Source: Marisediminitalea lipolytica (lineage in GTDB: Bacteria; Pseudomonadota; Gammaproteobacteria; Enterobacterales; Alteromonadaceae). From it: a stretch of 64,000 nucleotides of DNA. The notes under the pieces were generated by a model, which worked only from the letters and a program-made list of their open reading frames with translations, was not told the DNA's origin and made no database searches. Positions 1-8,625 of this stretch are shown piece after piece; position 1 is the stretch's first letter; every line of letters begins with the position of its first letter. The position numbers and the translations under genes are program-made. Location of the stretch: NCBI RefSeq assembly GCF_001758465.1, contig NZ_MJIC01000015.1, positions 806,001 to 870,000 on the forward strand. Reading direction: 5' to 3'.

Positions 1-2150
1 CCCTCGTCTAACAGAGCTGCAACTTCGGCCCGGGCTTCTTCACCACGTAAAATCAAAGACTGAAACATCGCCTCGTCACGAAGCAGGTTGAGGTTACTTA
101 GTTGTCTGTTGATCTGGCCTTCATAGGTTACATCAAAATAGTTGATGGACATTCTTGCGCCACGCAGGAAATCAAATGAATAGTCGATACCCAGTGAGAA
201 AGTTTCCGCCGTTTCTGGTACTAAATTAAGGTTATCGCCTGTGCGGGTTACGCCGCGAATGGTTGTACCCACAGTGGGGTCGAAATAAGGCTGAACAAAC
301 AAACTGGCTCCAGCGGCGCTTATTAACTGGGTTAACAGAGGAGCACGGAAGGATTCTCCATAGCTGGCGTGAATCGCCAGGTTGTCATTAACAATCCAGT
401 CCAGACCAATTTTAGGGTTTTCAGTACGTCCTACATCACTGTAGTCATCAATCCGACCCGCTAAATTTAATACCAAACTTTGTATGCCAGTCATACTATT
501 GGCTTCGCCAATGAGTGGAATGTAAAATTCCATATACGCAGATTTAACATCCCGGCTTAAATCGTTCATGCGATAAGGAATGTTTTCGATAGGACCGCGT
601 CCTTGTCCGGTATACAGATCCATGGCGTAGTAGTTAATACCCGCGGCCATTTTTATATCGCCGCTATCTGTGCTGAACAGGGTACCATCTACTTTCAGGC
701 CAAAATCCTGTATGTCGGTTTTGCCTGGAGTATCAGTATACAGATCGAAGATATTCTCAAGCAGTTCGGTTGAATTTGCCGAGGTGCCAAACGGATTGAG
801 TGCCGTGGTTGGATCGCTGCTCGCCAGTGCCGCAGTAAGGTTGCCAGCAACCGGATTGTTGCGTTCGTTAAGCGATGAATCCTCACTGTGACCTATGGTG
901 TAGTAAGTGCTTAATAACCAATCGTTTGGCAGCCAGATATCAAAGCCGCCGGTAACTTGCCAGACATCACTTTCAAAGGTGTTTTTAGTGCTGTTGCCAC
1001 TAAAGCCCGGGAAGGTATAACCAACATTTACACATCCAACGTTTGGACCGACACCTGCACTGGCAGGGCAGGGATCAAGCGTTACGTCCTGGGGGGCAAC
1101 AAAATAGGCATTAGTTTCAGGAACCAGCAACAAAGCATTGTAAGGTTGCGAATATCGTTTGCCTTCGCGAGTTGCTATTAGCATGTCGGCAAAAAATGCA
1201 ACATTGTCAGTAACGTCCTGGTTTAAGGTAACGACTGCGCTTGAGAATTCGCGTTCCGGTAACAAATCAGTACTGTTTGACATGTTGTCACAGAGGTTCA
1301 TTGTCCCTGCTTCCAGGTTATCTGGGGTTGCCCCGCCAGACGGGATCGCGTAACTGTTTCCGCCAACAAAAATGTTTCCGGGAGCACAGTTATTGATGCG
1401 GTAGTCTTCTCCACCTAACGAGGTTAGGTCTGCGCGGTAAAAATCCCGATCACCACCAAATAAATTACTGCGAAAACTATTTTGCATTGCTACGGTAACT
1501 TGCCCTGAATCCCAGGTTTTCCCTGCAATTGCACCAATTTGGTATTCGCTATAGTTATCGCCGCTTCCATACTGAGCTTCTACCTGAGCTCCTTCGAATC
1601 CTCTGCGCAATATCAAATTTGCCACGCCGGCAACCGCATCTGACCCATACACCGCGGAGGCACCATCTGCTACAACCTCTAAACGCTCCAGCGCGATAGA
1701 CGGGATCATTGAGGGGTCGAAAGCGGCGCCAGCGGTATCGGTAGAAACAACCCTGCGGCCATTCATAATGGTCAGTGTTGCGTAGGGGCCAATCCCCCGA
1801 ATATTGATGGCATTTGAATAGGTTATATTTGTCGCACCGCCATTACCGCTGCGCGACGCATCCGATACACCAAAACCGAATATTTGCGGAGTTTCTCTTA
1901 ATACATCAATGGTGTTAACCGAGCCTGAACTCTCTATGAACTCGCGGTCTAAATCGATGAGTGATGAACCAACAGGGGCGGCGCCCCGAATACTTGTTCC
2001 GGTAGACGTAACAGTAATAACCTCCGGCTCGGGCTCTTTGGTCGGTTGCGGATCGTTGGATTGTTGCTGGGCAACGGCGTAAAGCGGGGTAGCCAGAGTC
2101 CCTATAAGTGCAACAAGTGACGAATAAAGCGAAATTCGCTTGATTTTCAT
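1..2150 (-). CDS. TonB-dependent outer-membrane receptor, partial
   Basis: The reading frame starts with ATG at 2150 and runs without a stop off the left edge, so the last part of the beta-barrel is missing. The visible ~716 residues begin with a signal peptide (MKIKRISLYSSLVALIGTLA, cleaved near AVA-QQQ). A TonB-box-like stretch (EVITVTSTGTSIRG) and the plug domain follow (VRETPQIF-type segment, NIRGIGPYATLTIMNGRR, DGASAVYGSDAVAGVANLIL). The barrel region includes the family signature around GRIDDYSDVGRTENPK and SYGESFRAPLL. It is a close paralogue of the receptor at 3875-6580, colinear over its whole visible length. Receptors of this type import bulky substrates with TonB/ExbBD energy; the ligand is not predictable. 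The MarR gene lies just upstream on the same strand, and a palindromic operator-like sequence sits about 185 bases before the start. Confidence 0.93.
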   Translation of the reverse strand, partial: MKIKRISLYSSLVALIGTLATPLYAVAQQQSNDPQPTKEPEPEVITVTSTGTSIRGAAPVGSSLIDLDREFIESSGSVNTIDVLRETPQIFGFGVSDASRSGNGGATNITYSNAINIRGIGPYATLTIMNGRRVVSTDTAGAAFDPSMIPSIALERLEVVADGASAVYGSDAVAGVANLILRRGFEGAQVEAQYGSGDNYSEYQIGAIAGKTWDSGQVTVAMQNSFRSNLFGGDRDFYRADLTSLGGEDYRINNCAPGNIFVGGNSYAIPSGGATPDNLEAGTMNLCDNMSNSTDLLPEREFSSAVVTLNQDVTDNVAFFADMLIATREGKRYSQPYNALLLVPETNAYFVAPQDVTLDPCPASAGVGPNVGCVNVGYTFPGFSGNSTKNTFESDVWQVTGGFDIWLPNDWLLSTYYTIGHSEDSSLNERNNPVAGNLTAALASSDPTTALNPFGTSANSTELLENIFDLYTDTPGKTDIQDFGLKVDGTLFSTDSGDIKMAAGINYYAMDLYTGQGRGPIENIPYRMNDLSRDVKSAYMEFYIPLIGEANSMTGIQSLVLNLAGRIDDYSDVGRTENPKIGLDWIVNDNLAIHASYGESFRAPLLTQLISAAGASLFVQPYFDPTVGTTIRGVTRTGDNLNLVPETAETFSLGIDYSFDFLRGARMSINYFDVTYEGQINRQLSNLNLLRDEAMFQSLILRGEEARAEVAALLDE

Positions 2151-2327
2151 ACATAGCCTCCAGACAAACATCTTGTCTTGCTGTGTCATTCCCTATCTTT
2201 CATTGCCTGTAAATGCCACACGGCGATACAACGATTCAGGAAGTACCCAATACGCTTATTAAAAAAACGATAAAGGAAAAACACCTTTTTGTTATTCAAG
2301 TGTTAATTGAAAGCTAAATGGTTTGTC

Positions 2328-2352
2328 ATGTCAACTGTATTGTTGCAATACA
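2328..2352. promoter_or_regulatory. Palindromic operator-like site before receptor gene
   Basis: TGTATTG-TTG-CAATACA at 2336-2352 is a perfect 7-3-7 inverted repeat. It is preceded by ATGTCAAC (2328-2335), a word also found before the second MarR gene and the second receptor gene. It lies between the MarR gene and the partial receptor, upstream of the latter. MarR dimers typically bind such palindromes, so control of the receptor by a neighbouring MarR is a reasonable inference; binding is not shown. Confidence 0.45.
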
Positions 2353-2370
2353 ATGTGCAAATGTGTCACT

Positions 2371-2817
2371 TTATTTTAACACGGTGAATATCCGGTCTAG
2401 CAAAGCCTTAAGCAGGTTAAGTTCACTTTCACTCAATTGGGCTAATGCAGTTGCTTCGGTTTCTTTAAGTCGTGCGAATAACAGGTCGAGAAACTCTTCG
2501 CCAGCCGGGGTAGTGTATAAGGCGTGTCTTCGACGATCTATTTTCGAGGGTTTACGCACTGCATGGCCTTTTTCCTCTAATATATCAATAATTTGTACAG
2601 CGCTTGATTTGTCCAGGTTAGTGATTTTACATATCTGGTTTTGCGAGATGCCGGGATTGGCAGAAATCAATGCTAAAGCACTAAACAGACCGGTGCGCAG
2701 ATTGTATTCCGTGGTTGCGGCTTCAAATGCTTTAACCAAGTGATTCTGTACACGTCGCATGCGAAATCCGATGTAATCACCCAGGCGGCCTAGTTCTATT
2801 GATTCTTCTCTGGTCAC
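2371..2817 (-). CDS. MarR-family transcriptional regulator
   Basis: This 148-residue protein has the usual MarR length and layout. An N-terminal dimerisation helix (LGRLGDYIGFRMRRVQNHL) is followed by a winged helix-turn-helix (NPGISQNQICKITNLDKSSAVQIIDILEEKG) and a wing with the DRRRHAL signature (residues ~94-100). A C-terminal helix completes the dimer interface. MarR proteins usually repress nearby genes and are released by a small ligand, often an aromatic acid or its CoA ester. It is a clear paralogue of the protein at 3370-3816. Both sit between the two receptor genes on the same strand, so a receptor-MarR unit appears to have been duplicated. Ligand and targets are unknown. Confidence 0.93.
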   Translation of the reverse strand: MTREESIELGRLGDYIGFRMRRVQNHLVKAFEAATTEYNLRTGLFSALALISANPGISQNQICKITNLDKSSAVQIIDILEEKGHAVRKPSKIDRRRHALYTTPAGEEFLDLLFARLKETEATALAQLSESELNLLKALLDRIFTVLK

Positions 2818-3369
2818 GGTTATACCTTTTGCTCGCTTTATATTTCAATTTCGCGCCATTCTTATCGAACTTAATAGTTTGATCTGCAAACTGTCGATCT
2901 GTAGATAATGGCGCTCTTAACGTATGTCGTTCATTAACTTGCAAACACAAAAAGCAATGCTAAGTTGGTCGAATTTAAAGCTAATGCTCTGCGGCTTATG
3001 TTGCCTGGGCAATCTGCTGAAGAATAAAAGTGTCTGTCTCCGCGCCCCTGGTTACCACTCTGTTATCTATCTTTGTGTTCACTTATCTCTGCGCTCTTGT
3101 CCCGGTATCTACAACATGTACTCATCACCAGGTTTTCAACTGTAATTACCCGTGTGCTGCTGAATATGGATTGTTTTGTAAGCTGCTTTATACAATTAAA
3201 TCTATTATCAGAAGGTTAGTGTTGTCAACATTTTGTTAACAATTTATTGTAATGTGGTGATACTACTTTGCTTTTTTGTCTTGATATTATGTTGCTAATA
3301 TTTATGGGTTTTTACCCCTTTTTTGAAAAAGGGTGAAGTCTGTAGTTAATTCCCAATGTTATTTTTTGG
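2818..3369. other. Intergenic region between the two MarR genes
   Basis: About 550 AT-rich bases with no convincing reading frame; the short plus-strand frames here lack any family pattern. It should carry the promoter of the downstream minus-strand MarR gene. It contains the TTGTCAAC-N5-GTTAACAA element (listed separately), which lies about 550 bases from the 3816 start and downstream of that gene, so its target may be the 2817 MarR gene. Confidence 0.5.
3222..3242. promoter_or_regulatory. Inverted repeat TTGTCAAC-N5-GTTAACAA
   Basis: Two 8-base arms (3222-3229 and 3235-3242) form an imperfect palindrome with 7 of 8 paired positions around a 5-base spacer. The same architecture, TTGTCAAC-N5-GTTTACAT, occurs at 6726-6746 upstream of the second receptor. 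Recurrence at equal spacing suggests a shared operator for one of the two adjacent MarR regulators. Confidence 0.45.
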
Positions 3370-3816
3370 TTATAGGGTGTTCTGATGGAGTCTGTCGAGC
3401 ACTGTTTTAAGCCAGTTTAATTCCGTTAACCTTAACTCGTTTATTACGTTTGCTTCGGCGTCTTCTACCAGAGGAAATAATTCATCGAGAAACTGAACAC
3501 CTGCAGACGTTATAAATAATGCGTGTTTGCGTCTGTCTGCTTTTACTCGTTTACGAACAGCATAATCACGGGATTCAAGCGCATCGATAATATTTACCGT
3601 GGTTGCACCATCGAGGCTCGTTATTCGGGCAAGTTCCCGTTGAGAGAGGCCTGGATTGTCAGCAATGACCGACAAAGCACTAAACAATCCCGGGCGTAAC
3701 TGATGCTCACTTGCGGTAGTGTAAAAAGACTTTGCCAGTTGTGATTGTACACGTCGTAATAAAAAGCCGGTGCAGTCGCCCAACCGGCCCAGAATTAATT
3801 GTTCATCCCTAATCAT
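3370..3816 (-). CDS. MarR-family transcriptional regulator
   Basis: A 148-residue MarR protein, colinear with the regulator at 2371-2817. It has an N-terminal helix (LILGRLGDCTGFLLRRVQSQL), a winged helix (NPGLSQRELARITSLDGATTVNIIDALESRD) and the wing signature ADRRKHALF. The ATG at 3816 gives the same length as the paralogue. The gene starts 58 bases after the stop of the large receptor on the same strand, so the two may be co-transcribed. Its likely role is ligand-responsive control of the receptor and possibly other island genes; the ligand is unknown. Confidence 0.92.
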   Translation of the reverse strand: MIRDEQLILGRLGDCTGFLLRRVQSQLAKSFYTTASEHQLRPGLFSALSVIADNPGLSQRELARITSLDGATTVNIIDALESRDYAVRKRVKADRRKHALFITSAGVQFLDELFPLVEDAEANVINELRLTELNWLKTVLDRLHQNTL

Positions 3817-3874
3817 ATCAATCGTGCTAATAAAGCAGGGGGAGCTGATGTTTTGTCAGCTCCCCTCTGTGTCG

Positions 3875-6580
3875 TTAAAACGCTTTTGATACTGACAGGG
3901 TGGCTACGCGGCCAATTGGGTTAGCTACCTGCGGGTCGTAACCACCACCACCACTTAAAGATGGCGCGATATCAACAAATGGTGGCTCTTCATCCGTCAG
4001 GTTACGGATAAATAAGCCCACTTTTAAGTCCTTAGTGAAATCACCCATGCTGCCATCAAAGGTATAAGTAGCAGAGAACTCATACGTGGTGAAGGAGTCG
4101 ATACTGTCACCAGTGTAGGTGTTAGTGTAATCATTAATGTAGTTTGCATAGCCGATCAAGTGCCAGCCGTCACGCATCCAACTGATAGATGAACGAGTTC
4201 TAAGTCGCATCGGATATTCGATGTGATTAACTTCGTCAACCAACGGAGAAGTAGGGGTTTGTGCAACTTTATACGACTCAAACCAGGTACCCATAACAGT
4301 AGCCTTAAAGTCGCCTACATCCGTCTGGAAGGGAACTGATACACTAAAATCAATACCGCTGGTTTCGGTGGTACCCAAATTATTACCACGACCATCGATC
4401 AACACCGGCGTGTTAAGCACATCGTCTACAGGGCCTAATACACGTGTTCCGGATGCTATTAGCTCGTTAACACGGGCAGTTGCTGCCTCGCCGCGCAGAA
4501 TAAGCGAACCATAAACATCTTCTTGACGTAAGATATTCAAATTAGCCAGTTGACCAGAGATTTGACCTTCATAAACCACATCAAAATAATTGATAGACAT
4601 GGTGGCTCCGGGCAGTGCTTCAAACTTGTAGTCGATACCCAATGAGAACGTTTCGGCGGTTTCTGGTACCAGATCCAGGTTATTACCCGTAAATGCAACA
4701 CCTCTTACAACGGCATCGACAGTTGGATCGTAATAGTTCTGGGCATAAAAATTAGAGCCGCTTGGCGAATAAACCTGGGTTAACAGTGGTGCCCGGAAAG
4801 ACTCACCATAGCTGGCGTGAAAAGCCAGATTGTCATTAACTTCCCAGTCAAGACCCAGTTTAGGGTTTTCGGTACGACCAACATCGCTGTAGTCATCGAT
4901 ACGACCAGCTATGTTTAACACTAAGCTCTGAACGCCGGGCATGCTGTTGCCGTCACCGATAAGGGGAACATACAATTCAGTAAAGAAAGATGTCACGTCC
5001 CGGCTAAGAGGATTATCGCGGAATGCAATATTTTCTCTGGGTCCCCGACCGTTCATTAACGTAACATCATTTTCTACATAATTAACGCCGGCAGCCAGTT
5101 TCATGTCGCCACCTGGCAAGCTAAACAGGGTGCCATCTACTTTGGCACCAACTTCAAACAGCTTGCCTTCACTATTAGGCACAAAGTGACTGTTCAGAAC
5201 GTCGTCAATTACTGCTGGATTCGTTGCAGATGTATTAAACAAATTTAGCGCGGTATTAGGATCACTGCTGGATAATGCAGGAACCAGTGCGGCGGTATTT
5301 ATGCCTCGAAACTCTTCAAACGTATCTTCGGTATTTTCGCCATAGGTAACGAATGCATTGAGTAACCAATCACCCGGCAGCAAGTAATCGATACCGCTGG
5401 TAATTTGCCAGGTTTCGGTATTGTAGGTACTGCTGACTGGTTGATCAAAAGAATAATCTACTCTTACACAGCCAACATCAGCGCCTACGCCTGAACTTGC
5501 TGGGCAAGGATCCAAAGGTACGCCAGCCGGAGCAACAAAGAATGCATTGGTTTCTGGTACTGCGAAGGTGCTTCCGTTTGGTGTGCGATCACGCTGGCCA
5601 TCACGACGGGTCATCAGAACATCGGTAAAAAATGAAAGATTATCCGTAATGTCCTGATTATAAGTAATTACGCCACTTAAAAATTCCAGCTCTGGCAGCA
5701 GGTCGGTATAGTTGGTGGCGATATCACAGCGATTAAGTGTGCCAGCAACGAGGTTATCGGCTGTAGCACCACCTGCCGGTATTGCATAAGTCTCCCCCCC
5801 CAGATAAAGGTTACCAGGCGAACAACTGGTTACGCGGTAATCGCCACCGCCCTGATCAGTTTGATCGGCACGGTAAAAGTCACGGTCGCGACCCTCTAAT
5901 TTACTGCGGTAAGAATTTTGGAAAGCGACAGTCACCTGACCTGAATCCCAGGTTTTACCGGCGATAGCGCCGATTTGATACTCGTTGTAGTCTGAACCTG
6001 TACCATATTGAGCCTGAACTTCAGCTCCTTCTACGTTACGGCGTAAAATCAGGTTAGCAACCCCGGCAACCGCATCAGAACCATAAATAGCAGAGGCACC
6101 ATCGGCAATAATTTCAACCCGTTTTAGCGCTATGCTAGGGATAGTTGATGGATCTACGGTTGCACCAATTGAGCCCTGAGGCACCATTCGACGACCATTT
6201 AACAGGGTAAGAGTGGCATAGGGACCGATACCACGAATGTTTACTGCGTTACCGTAAACGATATTAGAAGACCCACCATTACCATTCCGCGAGGCATCAT
6301 TTACGCCTAAGCTAAACACTTGTGGCGTTTCACGCAAAATATCAACCGTATTGATTGACCCAGAGTTATCAATGGTTGATCTGTCCAGTTCAATTAATGA
6401 AGAACCAACCGGGGCTGCGCCACGAATACTCGTACCGGTGAAAGAAACCGTGATGACTTCGGTTTCTTCATCGGTTGGTTGTTCTTGCGTATCTTGTTGG
6501 GCCGCCATACCAGTGGCGCTATGAGCAGCTGCGAGTATAGCCAAAATAGAGGTGCATAGCGTGGAACGGGTAAACTTCAT
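3875..6580 (-). CDS. TonB-dependent outer-membrane receptor
   Basis: A complete 901-residue receptor. A signal peptide (residues 1-27, ending GMA-AQQ) is followed by an acidic linker and a TonB-box-like segment (EVITVSFTGTSIRG). The plug domain spans ~45-190 (ETPQVFSLGVNDASR, NIRGIGPYATLTLLNGRR, GASAIYGSDAVAGVANLIL), and a 22-strand type barrel ends in the aromatic residue F (LSVSKAF), as expected for BamA-dependent insertion. Its length matches the family of large receptors used for complex organic substrates. It is the intact paralogue of the partial receptor at the left edge. A MarR gene follows directly, and an inverted repeat lies ~150 bases upstream. The imported ligand is not predictable, but clustering with a catabolic island argues for a carbon source rather than iron. 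Confidence 0.95.
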   Translation of the reverse strand: MKFTRSTLCTSILAILAAAHSATGMAAQQDTQEQPTDEETEVITVSFTGTSIRGAAPVGSSLIELDRSTIDNSGSINTVDILRETPQVFSLGVNDASRNGNGGSSNIVYGNAVNIRGIGPYATLTLLNGRRMVPQGSIGATVDPSTIPSIALKRVEIIADGASAIYGSDAVAGVANLILRRNVEGAEVQAQYGTGSDYNEYQIGAIAGKTWDSGQVTVAFQNSYRSKLEGRDRDFYRADQTDQGGGDYRVTSCSPGNLYLGGETYAIPAGGATADNLVAGTLNRCDIATNYTDLLPELEFLSGVITYNQDITDNLSFFTDVLMTRRDGQRDRTPNGSTFAVPETNAFFVAPAGVPLDPCPASSGVGADVGCVRVDYSFDQPVSSTYNTETWQITSGIDYLLPGDWLLNAFVTYGENTEDTFEEFRGINTAALVPALSSSDPNTALNLFNTSATNPAVIDDVLNSHFVPNSEGKLFEVGAKVDGTLFSLPGGDMKLAAGVNYVENDVTLMNGRGPRENIAFRDNPLSRDVTSFFTELYVPLIGDGNSMPGVQSLVLNIAGRIDDYSDVGRTENPKLGLDWEVNDNLAFHASYGESFRAPLLTQVYSPSGSNFYAQNYYDPTVDAVVRGVAFTGNNLDLVPETAETFSLGIDYKFEALPGATMSINYFDVVYEGQISGQLANLNILRQEDVYGSLILRGEAATARVNELIASGTRVLGPVDDVLNTPVLIDGRGNNLGTTETSGIDFSVSVPFQTDVGDFKATVMGTWFESYKVAQTPTSPLVDEVNHIEYPMRLRTRSSISWMRDGWHLIGYANYINDYTNTYTGDSIDSFTTYEFSATYTFDGSMGDFTKDLKVGLFIRNLTDEEPPFVDIAPSLSGGGGYDPQVANPIGRVATLSVSKAF

Positions 6581-7609
6581 TATGTGTCTCCTACCTGTGT
6601 GTCCAAAATCACTTTATTTCTGTTGGCTTTCCATACTTTTAGTGGATGCAGCCATACAATAAAGCTTATAAATTGTACTGTGTTGTGTTCTAGCTGGTAG
6701 CTAATCTAGATTCTATAGGTTCACTTTGTCAACAATATGTTTACATAATTTTAATATGCGCGGCCCTTTAAAAATAGGGGTTTTTGTTTTTTTGGCTGTG
6801 GTTTAGTAATTTATTTGTGAAGATTTTTTTATGCTTCCTAACAAAAATTCAGGAGGTTTTCTCTTTGTGGGTATGTATGGTTTGCATACTATAATTGTGG
6901 GGGGTTTTTGTTTTAACTGAGAGGGAGAATGCTTTCCTTGGTGAGGCAGAAAACCGTTGAATGCAGATTACATAGTTGGTCTACAGGTGACTGACAGTAA
7001 GCATAAGGTAGGAAAAGGATATTTGGTTGGTTTTGCCAACTATCTTTAAAGAGATTAATTTGAGATAGATGATGTGTGGTTGTTGTAATAAGAAATATGG
7101 GCTGAACATCAGCCTGAAAATGAGTGCCGGGTTGTGTTGGATCGCTCTAAGCTAAATAGAAAAAATTAATGGCGATTACCCAAAACTTATACCGTGTCTG
7201 AAAGGCTGGATAGCTTTCTTGCTTATGCTAAAACAAACAGCGCTGTATTGATTCGAATAGATACTGTAAACAAGGTGACTTGAGACTGCTAATGTCAGAA
7301 GTCGGCAAAGAGGCGGATATTAGTGCGTCTGAATAAGTGTCTGTCTCTTTTGAGGCCGCTCATTTTTTATGAGTTCTGTCTGTTCATCTCAAAACACACC
7401 TGTTTAATCAGAAAGTGTTTTCGAGTGATTTTGTTTTATGTATGGTTGTGGTACTAATTTGTTGGGGTGGGACTTTTACCATTAATTAACAAGGTGGTCT
7501 GGTTTATCGCAGTAGACCTGGTTAAGAGACATACCCGTTAAGGCAGGCAAGACATAAAGTGATATTGCCTTAGTAGCAATAGAGAACTGATAAATAAGGA
7601 CACAAGCCA
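6581..7609. other. Long intergenic region with no recognised gene
   Basis: About 1,030 bases separate the divergent receptor and isomerase-like genes. No frame longer than a few dozen codons shows family character. Visible elements are the operator at 6726-6746, a perfect 5-5-5 palindrome GTATG-GTTTG-CATAC at 6875-6889, and a TATGGTTGTGGTACTAA stretch at 7441. The last two contain the TATGG word seen before other island promoters. A stretch near 7195-7285 reads in one frame as SERLDSFLAYAKTNSAVLI and may be a decayed gene fragment, but this is weak. Confidence 0.4.
6726..6746. promoter_or_regulatory. Inverted repeat TTGTCAAC-N5-GTTTACAT before receptor gene
   Basis: The arms at 6726-6733 and 6739-6746 have the same spacing as the element at 3222-3242 and share its left arm exactly. 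It lies about 150 bases upstream of the receptor start at 6580. Inferred operator of an adjacent MarR protein. Confidence 0.45.
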
Positions 7610-8224
7610 GTGAATAAACAAAACATAGATTTTTACTTTGACTTCATTTCGCCGTTTGGTTGGATTGCTGCGGAAAGAATTGTTGAACTAGCCAGGCAAC
7701 ATCAGTGCACAATAAACTGGCAGCCATTTTTATTAAAAGCAACGGTAGTTGATGCGATGGGGATTAAGCCATTGCTACAAACACCCCTTAAGGGACCTTA
7801 TGCACTGCATGATGCCAGGCGCCAGGCCAGGTATTACGGTTTAAAATTGAGCGAGGCGGCAGGCTCGGGTCAACTTTTCAATTCGATCCCCGCCGCGCAA
7901 GCCGTGTTGTGGGCTAAAGAGCATCATCCTGAATTAGTTGAGGAGTTGGTGTTAGCGCTCTATCGACGCTGGATGTGCGAAGGTAAAGAAATTGCCAGCG
8001 CTGAAGCTGTGGTGTCGGTAGCGGCAGATTCAGGTATTGAGCAAAAGGCACTGGCAGCAGCACTTGAGGATCCCAAGCGTAAAGAGTTGTTGCGACAAAA
8101 CATAGAACAAACCATAAGCAAAGGCGTTTTTGGCTCTCCGACCATGGTTGTGAACAACGAATTGTTTTGGGGTAGTGATAGGGTTGATCAGGTATTTGAA
8201 TGGATTGAACAAGGCGGCTGGTAA
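7610..8224 (+). CDS. DsbA-family kappa-GST / 2-hydroxychromene-2-carboxylate isomerase-like enzyme
   Basis: A 204-residue protein with a GTG start, preceded by AAGGA about 10 bases upstream. The opening DFYFDFISPFGWIA matches the first strand of 2-hydroxychromene-2-carboxylate isomerases and kappa-class glutathione transferases, with the catalytic serine at S14 in place of the DsbA CxxC. A helical insert follows, then the late thioredoxin-fold signature GVFGSPTMVVNNELFWGSDRVD. Known members isomerise ring-cleavage products of naphthalene-like aromatics with glutathione, or are glutathione transferases. Here it stands alone upstream of an MFS carrier, which points to a role on a ring-derived intermediate. 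The reaction itself is inferred only from family. Confidence 0.88.
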   Translation: MNKQNIDFYFDFISPFGWIAAERIVELARQHQCTINWQPFLLKATVVDAMGIKPLLQTPLKGPYALHDARRQARYYGLKLSEAAGSGQLFNSIPAAQAVLWAKEHHPELVEELVLALYRRWMCEGKEIASAEAVVSVAADSGIEQKALAAALEDPKRKELLRQNIEQTISKGVFGSPTMVVNNELFWGSDRVDQVFEWIEQGGW

Positions 8225-8625
8225 TGGCGAACAGACAGAAAATCCAGCCTGTAACTGTTCAGCACAACCACCTTGGGCATTGCTGTTATAGCGGTGAATT
8301 GTTGTAAGTTTTGACATATTTGTGAATCGCCTAACCATTATCACTGATATTTATATTTTTGTATCATTTTATGGCTGATATTTTTTTTGCAGCCTTAAAA
8401 TATATATAAATCATGTGGTTAGATTGTTTTTTCGGCTAATTCCTTAAATGTTATTAATCTTATTTTTATGTTAATTATCTTGTAAAGCTATTGTTAATTA
8501 TTCTTTTCGTGTTATAACTTTGTATTGTAACTTTACATTATTTTGGGGTTGCAGGTGTTTGGCATTCACGTGTGATGCTAACTATCGCAAAGACAAACTA
8601 TTATTTTGAGCGAAAGGATTACCGC
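8225..8625. other. Intergenic region before MFS gene
   Basis: About 400 very AT-rich bases without a gene. At 8521-8534 the sequence TGTATTGTAACTTTA closely resembles TGTATGGTAACTTTA before the MarR gene at 41254, about 100 bases before the MFS start. It may be a regulator site of the second MarR type. Confidence 0.4.

Noticed and set aside
2318..2743. 141-codon plus-strand frame
   Set aside because: It is antisense to the MarR gene on the minus strand, which has clear family motifs; the plus frame has none.
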